From the NCBI GenBank assembly GCA_964451605.1, contig CAYVJA010000066.1, forward strand, positions 1 to 12,911: DNA of 12,911 bases, read 5' to 3'. The stretch is from JAQVSH01 sp964451605 (GTDB lineage: Bacteria > Bacteroidota > Bacteroidia > Bacteroidales > UBA4181). A program made the translations under genes and the position numbers. The notes beneath the pieces are model-generated. The model made no database searches, was not told the DNA's origin, and saw only the letters and a list, made by a program, of their open reading frames with translations. Below are positions 7,467 through 12,911 of the stretch, piece by piece. The stretch's first letter is position 1. Each line of letters starts with the position of its first letter.

Positions 7467-8399
7467 TTAACTATTAACCCAAGTATCTCGGAAGCCGGGG
7501 GCAAAGAGGGCCTGAACCTGCGCCACCAGCTCGGGCTGATACGACGCCTCGGCATACCGAATGGTACGTAAGAGATTCTCTTTATTGGTGGTACTGAAAA
7601 GCGTGGTGGTAATCCGCGGATTATGTACCGAAAATGCCACTGCCAGCTGTTCGAGCGAAATGCCTCGCTCCTTGCAGAAATCGAGTGCTTTCCGTGCCAA
7701 TCGCTTCAAAGGTTCGGGTGCAGGATGCCAGTCGGGAGTACCCCGCTCGGTAAGCAAGCCCATGGCAAAGGGCGATGCATTAATCACCCCAACCCCTTTC
7801 GAGGAAAAATAGTCGAGATAATCAGCCAAAGCATCGTCGTTAAGGGTGTAGTGACAAAAAGAGAGGATGCTCTCCACGGTTCCGGCAGGTACATGGTCTA
7901 TCACATACCGAAAATGACGCAGGTTCAGGTTGGTAATTCCCACATGTTTCACCAATCCCTTTTCGCGCAGCTCGACCAAAGCCGGCAACGTTTCATTACA
8001 AACCTGCTCCAGGTCGGCAAACTCGATATCGTGTACATTGATCAAATCGAGGTAATCGACGTGCAACCGTTCCATACTTTCGAAAACACTTTCGCGGGCC
8101 CGTTTGGCCGAATAGTCCCAGTAATTGACTCCGTCTTTACCGTACCGCCCCACTTTGGTAGAGAGGTAATAACGGTTTCTGGGAATGTTTTTCAGGGCTT
8201 TTCCCAGTAAGGTTTCGGCCTTTAGGTGGCCATAATAGGGCGAAACATCAATGAAATTAATTCCGTTTTCTATCGCGGCACAGACAGCCTCTATGCCAGA
8301 TGACTCCTGCAATGCATGAAACACCCCTCCCAGCGAAGAGGCACCAAAACCCAGGGCCGACACTTTCATGCCGGTATTTCCTATCTCTCTGTATTCCAT
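7467..8399 (-). CDS. Aldo-keto reductase, L-galactose/L-fucose 1-dehydrogenase type
   Basis: This 310-residue cytoplasmic TIM-barrel oxidoreductase carries the AKR catalytic tetrad Asp51 and Tyr56 (FIDVSPYYG), Lys82 (STKVGRYG) and His123 (NVHDIEF). It resembles plant L-galactose dehydrogenase along its length: GFGASSLGGVF near the N-terminus, SPYYG, HDIEF, PAGTVESILSFCHY, GVGVINASPFAMGLLTE and PDWHPA all have close counterparts in the plant enzyme as I remember it. L-fucose is 6-deoxy-L-galactose, so enzymes of this group may accept both; the product would be the sugar 1,5- or 1,4-lactone. It lies 12 bases after GH95 and 9 bases before the zinc dehydrogenase, so it is placed to use the sugar released by the glycosidases. 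The ATG 8399 has an AT-rich leader without Shine-Dalgarno. The AKR family call is firm; the sugar specificity is inference. Confidence 0.9.
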   Translation of the reverse strand: MEYREIGNTGMKVSALGFGASSLGGVFHALQESSGIEAVCAAIENGINFIDVSPYYGHLKAETLLGKALKNIPRNRYYLSTKVGRYGKDGVNYWDYSAKRARESVFESMERLHVDYLDLINVHDIEFADLEQVCNETLPALVELREKGLVKHVGITNLNLRHFRYVIDHVPAGTVESILSFCHYTLNDDALADYLDYFSSKGVGVINASPFAMGLLTERGTPDWHPAPEPLKRLARKALDFCKERGISLEQLAVAFSVHNPRITTTLFSTTNKENLLRTIRYAEASYQPELVAQVQALFAPGFRDTWVNS

Positions 8400-8411
8400 A
8401 TATTTGTAATA

Positions 8412-10829
8412 TTAAAGTCGGTCGAAACGATACGCTTTCCCCGCCTCGGTAACTATGTCGTATTCGTATACCTTATAGAGGATGGGATATTTTACCTTGA
8501 TTGCACTGCTCACCAAAGGAGTCTTGATAGCCGGTTTAACAAAGAGAGGATTCTTGTTTTCGCCACTGGCTTCTTTCAATCCCTCGCCTTTGAGAGGAAC
8601 ATACGAGCGAATACGTAGCTGTCCGCCCAGGCGCGAGGTGATGGATGCATGGCTGATTTGTCCGTTTTCCCAATCCATATTCACCAAAAAGCCTCCACGG
8701 GCCACCAGACCGCTCACGCTTCCCTTACTCCAGAGATCGGGAACAGCAGGCAACAGATGAAGCGCCCCATCATGGCTCTGCAAAAGCATCTCGGCCACAC
8801 CGGCGGTGAGCCCGAAATTGCCGTCAATCTGAAACGGGGGGTGAGCAGTAAAGAGATTGGGGTAGGTACGCCCCCGGTTGCTGCGCCCTCCGGCCAGAGT
8901 TAGCATATTATTCACAATGGTGTAGGCGTGATTCCCATCGAGCAGACGAGCCCAGAGATTCACCTTCCAGCCAATCGACCAGCCGGTGGCCATATCACCG
9001 CGATAAATCAGCGATTGCTTAGCTGCCTCAAAAAGTTCGGGATTTTCGTAGGGCGAGATTTGGCTTCCGGGGAACAATCCATACAGATGCGAAACGTGAC
9101 GATGTTCGTTTTTGGGATCGTCAATGTCGTCGAGCCACTCCTGCAACTGTGCATATTTTCCAATCTGCATAGGCGGCAACTTTGCAGCCATCTCCAGCAG
9201 ACGTGTACGGTAAGCGGCATCAAGGCCTAACACCTCATTGGCACGGGCAGTGCGGGTAAGAAGGTCGAAAACCAACTGATTATCCATGGTACAGCCGGCC
9301 GAAATAGGCCCATTCTCAGGAGAGAGAGAGGGAGAGACCACCATCCAGCCCTTTGTGGGATGTTCCACCAACGAGGTAAGGAAAAAGTCGGAAGCCCCTT
9401 TTAAGACAGGATAGACATCGGCCAGAAAAGCCTTATCGCCGGTAAAGAGATAATGCTCAAACAGATGCTGGCATAACCAGGCTCCACCGGAAGGCCACAT
9501 ACCTGCAGCCGCAAAATCGATAGGACTGGTTACCCGCCATATATCGGTATTGTGATGTGCTACCCAACCTTCAGCGCCATACATATTTTTTGCTGTGCCC
9601 TGCCCGCTCTGACTCAGTTCGCGTATCATCTGAAAAAGAGGCTGATGCGTCTCGGAAAGATTGGTATTCTCGGCAGGCCAGTAGTTCATCTCGGTGTTAA
9701 TGTTGATGGTGTACTTGCTATCCCAGGCAGGAACCAGCGAGTTGGCCCAGATACCCTGCAGATTGGCAGGCTGGCCGCCCGGCTGCGACGAGGAGATCAA
9801 CAGATAACGTCCAAACTGGAAGAGCAGCGCCACCATCGAAGGATCTTGATTGGCCTCGAAATTGACAATTCGCTGCGTGGTTTCTATCGTATCCGAACCG
9901 GGAAGCGAACCCAGATCCAGGTGGAGGCGACTGAACTGTTTGCTGAAAAGGGCTATATGGCTTTCAAGCGCAGGTTTATACTCTTTTTTGATGGCGGCAG
10001 CCAGTTTGGCAGCGGCCTTTTTGGCAGGATCATCCTGAACAGACAGATAATTGGTAAAATTGGTGCCCACCGAGATGTAGAGGGTAACGGAATTGGCATT
10101 TGCCACCGTAAGGGTACTGTCGGAAAGAGTCACTTTTCCCCCGTCGTTTTTCACCTGTGTATGAATCTGGTAACGAATCACCGCGGGAACCCCCTCATGG
10201 TCGGATCCGAATCCTTCGAGCATTAGAACGTTCCCTTTTTTAAAGCAGGTATGTTTAGCCTTGTTTGCATACGACGCGGTAAACGAAAGCTTTCCTGCTT
10301 CGGCTGCAGTAAGACGCATCACCACGACATCGTCTGCAAACGAAACAAATGTTTCGCGCGTGTACTCTACACCATTCACCTTATAGCGAGTGGTAGCCAC
10401 GGCACGATCCAGATCCAGTTCGCGATAGAACTCCTGATAGGATTCATGGCCCGGAAAGGAGAGCATCAGGCTCCCTGCGGTTTGATAGGGCATCCCGTGT
10501 GCCTTGGAGAAGAAGGTGGGGTTCAGCAACTGATCGGCCTCGCGGCTCTTTCCTTCAAAGATTAACTGACGAACCTTAGGTAAGGCTTCGAGTGCTTTAG
10601 GGTTATCGTTCCGATAAGGCCCGCCACCCCAAATGGTCTCCTCATTCAATTGAATCTCTTCGCGTTGAGGGGTACCGTATACCATAGCCCCCAACCGGGA
10701 GTTCCCGAGAGGAAGAGCCTCCTCCCACATCTTTGCAGGCGATTTATACCACAACTTCAAATTTTCGGCCCGGCTTTGTACACTGAAAGCGAGACATACA
10801 GCGCAAAATAACAATCCTATCTTCTTCAT
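8412..10829 (-). CDS. GH95 glycosidase, alpha-L-fucosidase or alpha-L-galactosidase
   Basis: This 805-residue enzyme has a signal peptide (MKKIGLLFCAVCLAFSVQSRA) and then the GH95 N-terminal motif LWYKSPAKMWEEALPLGNSRLGAMVYG, followed by LNEETIWGG. It acts by inversion outside the cytoplasm. By memory alignment with Bifidobacterium bifidum AfcA, the water-activating Asn pair is Asn376/Asn378 (TININTEMNYWPAE), the general acid is Glu505 (SPENGP) and the Asp in FQIDGNFG is Asp669. All catalytic residues are present and the length is normal for the family, so it should be active. Residue 374 (codon 9710-9708) is Thr where AfcA has His419. In the Bacteroides ovatus alpha-L-galactosidase BACOVA_03438 the matching residue is also Thr and makes room for the C6 hydroxyl. 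This points to L-galactose or mixed specificity. It lies 30 bases after GH29 and 12 bases before the aldo-keto reductase. Confidence 0.95.
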   Translation of the reverse strand: MKKIGLLFCAVCLAFSVQSRAENLKLWYKSPAKMWEEALPLGNSRLGAMVYGTPQREEIQLNEETIWGGGPYRNDNPKALEALPKVRQLIFEGKSREADQLLNPTFFSKAHGMPYQTAGSLMLSFPGHESYQEFYRELDLDRAVATTRYKVNGVEYTRETFVSFADDVVVMRLTAAEAGKLSFTASYANKAKHTCFKKGNVLMLEGFGSDHEGVPAVIRYQIHTQVKNDGGKVTLSDSTLTVANANSVTLYISVGTNFTNYLSVQDDPAKKAAAKLAAAIKKEYKPALESHIALFSKQFSRLHLDLGSLPGSDTIETTQRIVNFEANQDPSMVALLFQFGRYLLISSSQPGGQPANLQGIWANSLVPAWDSKYTININTEMNYWPAENTNLSETHQPLFQMIRELSQSGQGTAKNMYGAEGWVAHHNTDIWRVTSPIDFAAAGMWPSGGAWLCQHLFEHYLFTGDKAFLADVYPVLKGASDFFLTSLVEHPTKGWMVVSPSLSPENGPISAGCTMDNQLVFDLLTRTARANEVLGLDAAYRTRLLEMAAKLPPMQIGKYAQLQEWLDDIDDPKNEHRHVSHLYGLFPGSQISPYENPELFEAAKQSLIYRGDMATGWSIGWKVNLWARLLDGNHAYTIVNNMLTLAGGRSNRGRTYPNLFTAHPPFQIDGNFGLTAGVAEMLLQSHDGALHLLPAVPDLWSKGSVSGLVARGGFLVNMDWENGQISHASITSRLGGQLRIRSYVPLKGEGLKEASGENKNPLFVKPAIKTPLVSSAIKVKYPILYKVYEYDIVTEAGKAYRFDRL

Positions 10830-10833
10830 CTGT

Positions 10834-10838
10834 TCCTC
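10834..10838 (-). promoter_or_regulatory. Shine-Dalgarno-like site before GH95
   Basis: On the minus strand GAGGA lies a few bases before the GH95 ATG (10829). Most other starts in the window have AT-rich leaders without such a motif, so this gene may be translated more efficiently than its neighbours. The motif is short and could be chance. Confidence 0.35.
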
Positions 10839-10859
10839 TGTATTATTATGGGTTTACTA

Positions 10860-12911
10860 CTATTCGCCAAAAAGGTCAAGTTCGGCCATGGAGGCTACAT
10901 CTCCCCCACCGGCAATAGCGGATGCTTCAATCCGCACATAACGGGCCTTAACCGCCTTCTCAAAATAGAAAGTTCGTTGGGTGGGGTCGTTAATCAGATT
11001 TCCAAAGCTAAAGCGGCCTGCCTCTATCCAACTGCGGCCGTTCAGGCTGGTTTTTACAACGCCCGACTCAATCATTCCCCGGTTATCACGTGTCTGAGGG
11101 GTGTAAGCAAATCCTTTGAGGCTGACCTCCTTTCCTAAATCGAGCGCCACAAAGTGACGGTTGCCCGGTTCGGACATCCAGTAGCTGTTTCGGTTTTCAT
11201 CAAACAGATTCCGGACCGGCTGTCGTTGCTGTTCGCTACTACTGCCATATACCTTCCAATCCTTTTTCGACAAACCAAACGGCTGCTCCAGCAAAGCTCC
11301 CTTACGGCCGTTCAGCACCGAAATGGCTTTCAGTGTGCCATTTTCCAGGGAAAAGGGTTCTGTATAACGCGAAGCGGTAGAATCGGGTTCGGTACCATTG
11401 GTGGTGTAAAAGACCGTATATCCCTTGTTCAGATTTTCGGCACTGTTCTGACCCGAGGAATTCCAGCGTATGGCCGGATTTTGTGCCTCGATGGTAACCA
11501 GGCCCTGCATATCTCTTCTGGCCGACAACATGGGAGGACGTCCCTCATAGAAGTAGGCTGAAATTTCGCTCAGAACCGGATCCAGGCGCGATCCGGTAAT
11601 CCGGACACGCAAGCGGTTGGTAGTTACGGTGGGGAACCTGAGAATACGGCGGTTTCCGATATTGGTAGCCTTTGCAATTTCTACCCACTCTCCGTCGAGG
11701 AAGGCATCCACTGCATGGCTTTCAACCCGTTCGCCCACCCTCGAGATGGGTTCGCGCAGGGCAATCCGGTTCAGGGTAATGGGCTGAGGGGTGGTAATCT
11801 CAACCTCGAGCGGCTCTTCCGTTAACGTCAGGTAAGAATCGGGACGATTATCCAGCAACTTTTTAGGACCCTTAGCCCCTTTCAGCAAATTGGTCTGATA
11901 GGTTTCGCTGATACGTTTTCCCACCTCCTGCAGTACTGCTACATCGCGATCGGCAAACTTCCCTTCGCGGCTGGGCGGAATGTTGAGCAAAAAGATGGAG
12001 TTTCCCCCAACCGAACGCTCATACATATCGAATACTTCGTCGGCACTCCGAACCCCCTGGGTGGAGTCGTTACTGTAAAACCATCCGGCCCGAATAGAGG
12101 TATTGGTTTCGGCCGGCTGATAATGGAGATAGAAGGGCTTCTCCTGCGCCAGCAATGCCTCACGGCTTCCCAGATCGGTTTTGGTAAGATCCTGGAAGTC
12201 GTTCATCAAAGCAGGATCCTCGGCATAGGGGATCACATTCCATTCGGTGGCCCGGGTGGCTCCGCCCTCGTTTCCGCACCAGCGGATATCCTCCTTGCCA
12301 AAAACAACTGCTTCAGGTGCAAGCGCCCTGATTAACTCACGCCAGGCTCCGTAATTGTACTTCTGTCCCCCCTTTCTCTTGGGATGGGCTCCGTCGAACC
12401 AAACCTCGTGAATAGGGCCATACTCAGTGAGCAGCTCGAAAAGTTGGTTCAGGAAATATTCGTTGTAGTCGTCGACCTCGAACTCGAAGGTGGTTTTGTT
12501 TTTGAAAGGACGTCCGGGCACCTCACGCGGAATGGTCCGTTTGGTGTAAGAGCTGAGATTTCCGTAGAGACCCTCAGGATTCTCAATCTGAAATAGATCG
12601 GCAGGCGAAAGATAAACCCCCAGCTTGATGCCATATTTTTGGCACGACTCAGACAACTCGCGGAGTACATCGCCTTTCCCGTCGCGGAAACCGGTCGACA
12701 TAATGCCATGCGTGGTATAACGGGTTTGCCACAGACAGAATCCGTCATGATGCTTCACCGTCAGGATTGCCATGGTCATACCGGCCGCTTTCATGGCCTC
12801 GCACCATTGGTCGGTGTGAAGCTCTTTGAGGTCGAAAACTTTGGGATCTTCCTTTCCGGTTCCCCATTCTAAACGGGTAAAGGTGTTGGGACCAAAATGG
12901 ATAAAGGCTAT
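10860..12911 (-). CDS. GH29 alpha-L-fucosidase with C-terminal chitobiase-like and F5/8 type C (discoidin) domains; N-terminus outside window
   Basis: The frame is open from the right edge to TAG at 10862-10860, giving 683 residues; the start and signal sequence are missing. Numbered from the edge, the GH29 barrel opens with FIHFGPNTFTRLEWGTG and contains LTVKHHDGFCLW and the nucleophile Asp173 in VWFDGAHP (codon 12395-12393). Glu215 in WCGNEGG is the likely acid/base, with spacing similar to GH29-B enzymes. SIFLLNIPPSREG closes the catalytic region at about 305-317. A beta-sandwich follows at about 345-455, then a chitobiase C-terminal-like segment (IEAQNPAIRW, YTVFYTTNGTEP) at about 470-540, then an F5/8 type C domain from about 560 to the end (YWMSEPGNRHFVALDLG; ARYVRIEASA). 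Substrate is terminal alpha-L-fucose, probably 1,3/1,4-linked if it is subfamily B. It is the most upstream visible gene of the leftward operon. Confidence 0.95.
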   Translation of the reverse strand: MAFIHFGPNTFTRLEWGTGKEDPKVFDLKELHTDQWCEAMKAAGMTMAILTVKHHDGFCLWQTRYTTHGIMSTGFRDGKGDVLRELSESCQKYGIKLGVYLSPADLFQIENPEGLYGNLSSYTKRTIPREVPGRPFKNKTTFEFEVDDYNEYFLNQLFELLTEYGPIHEVWFDGAHPKRKGGQKYNYGAWRELIRALAPEAVVFGKEDIRWCGNEGGATRATEWNVIPYAEDPALMNDFQDLTKTDLGSREALLAQEKPFYLHYQPAETNTSIRAGWFYSNDSTQGVRSADEVFDMYERSVGGNSIFLLNIPPSREGKFADRDVAVLQEVGKRISETYQTNLLKGAKGPKKLLDNRPDSYLTLTEEPLEVEITTPQPITLNRIALREPISRVGERVESHAVDAFLDGEWVEIAKATNIGNRRILRFPTVTTNRLRVRITGSRLDPVLSEISAYFYEGRPPMLSARRDMQGLVTIEAQNPAIRWNSSGQNSAENLNKGYTVFYTTNGTEPDSTASRYTEPFSLENGTLKAISVLNGRKGALLEQPFGLSKKDWKVYGSSSEQQRQPVRNLFDENRNSYWMSEPGNRHFVALDLGKEVSLKGFAYTPQTRDNRGMIESGVVKTSLNGRSWIEAGRFSFGNLINDPTQRTFYFEKAVKARYVRIEASAIAGGGDVASMAELDLFGE

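Noticed and set aside
8400..8407. Perfect TATATTTG on the plus strand between the aldo-keto reductase and GH95 genes
   Set aside because: No plus-strand gene follows; both flanking genes are on the minus strand. It is a by-product of the AT-rich leader of the aldo-keto reductase gene.
9552..10226. A 224-codon plus-strand open frame opposite GH95
   Set aside because: It lies wholly inside the GH95 gene, which has intact catalytic motifs on the minus strand, and its product matches no family I recognise.

Overview
The window looks like a chromosomal stretch of a saccharolytic Bacteroidota bacterium, most likely a Bacteroidales member. Reasons: several start codons lack a Shine-Dalgarno sequence and sit behind AT-rich leaders; promoter-like sequences resemble the Bacteroidota pattern (TTTG, about 20 bases, then TAnnTTTG); and the gene families are typical (GH29, GH95 and parallel beta-helix glycan-active enzymes, an M28 peptidase, a PQQ-like beta-propeller, a cupin-type AraC regulator). 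Base composition is close to balanced. The window is fully packed: no stretch over 300 bases lacks a gene. I see no tRNA, rRNA, CRISPR array or mobile element, and no SusC/SusD pair.

Layout. Positions 1-1579 (minus) hold the N-terminal part of a secreted parallel beta-helix protein, probably GH141-like. It is interrupted by a 37-base run of N and runs off the left edge. A divergent promoter region (1580-1738) separates it from a rightward group: an M28 zinc aminopeptidase with a PA-like insert (1739-3202), a secreted PQQ-like beta-propeller protein (3317-4606) carrying one in-frame TGA, and an AraC-family regulator (4626-5480). From the right edge back to 5516 runs a compact leftward operon of five genes: GH29 (partial), GH95, an L-galactose-dehydrogenase-like aldo-keto reductase, a zinc alcohol dehydrogenase and an amidohydrolase/lactonase-type enzyme. 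Intergenic gaps are 1 to 30 bases.

How the genes may work together. The leftward operon reads as a complete release-and-oxidise module. Two secreted exo-glycosidases cut terminal L-fucose or L-galactose from a glycan. The aldo-keto reductase would oxidise the sugar at C1 to a lactone, the amidohydrolase would open the lactone, and the zinc dehydrogenase would oxidise the resulting sugar acid. Three details favour L-galactose, or L-galactose together with L-fucose. The GH95 enzyme has Thr at the position where fucosidases of the family carry His. The aldo-keto reductase closely resembles plant L-galactose dehydrogenase. The zinc dehydrogenase resembles E. coli L-galactonate 5-dehydrogenase (LgoD/YjjN). 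Such a route would lead to D-tagaturonate and the hexuronate pathway instead of the usual FucI/FucK/FucA isomerase route. This is inference from remembered family sequences. The convergent AraC regulator is the obvious candidate to control the operon.

The other notable point is the TGA in the beta-propeller gene. The frame and the family sequence continue on both sides. From memory, relatives carry Cys at this site, and none of the eight gene ends visible in the window uses TGA. A nonsense mutation, a sequencing error and selenocysteine recoding all remain possible.
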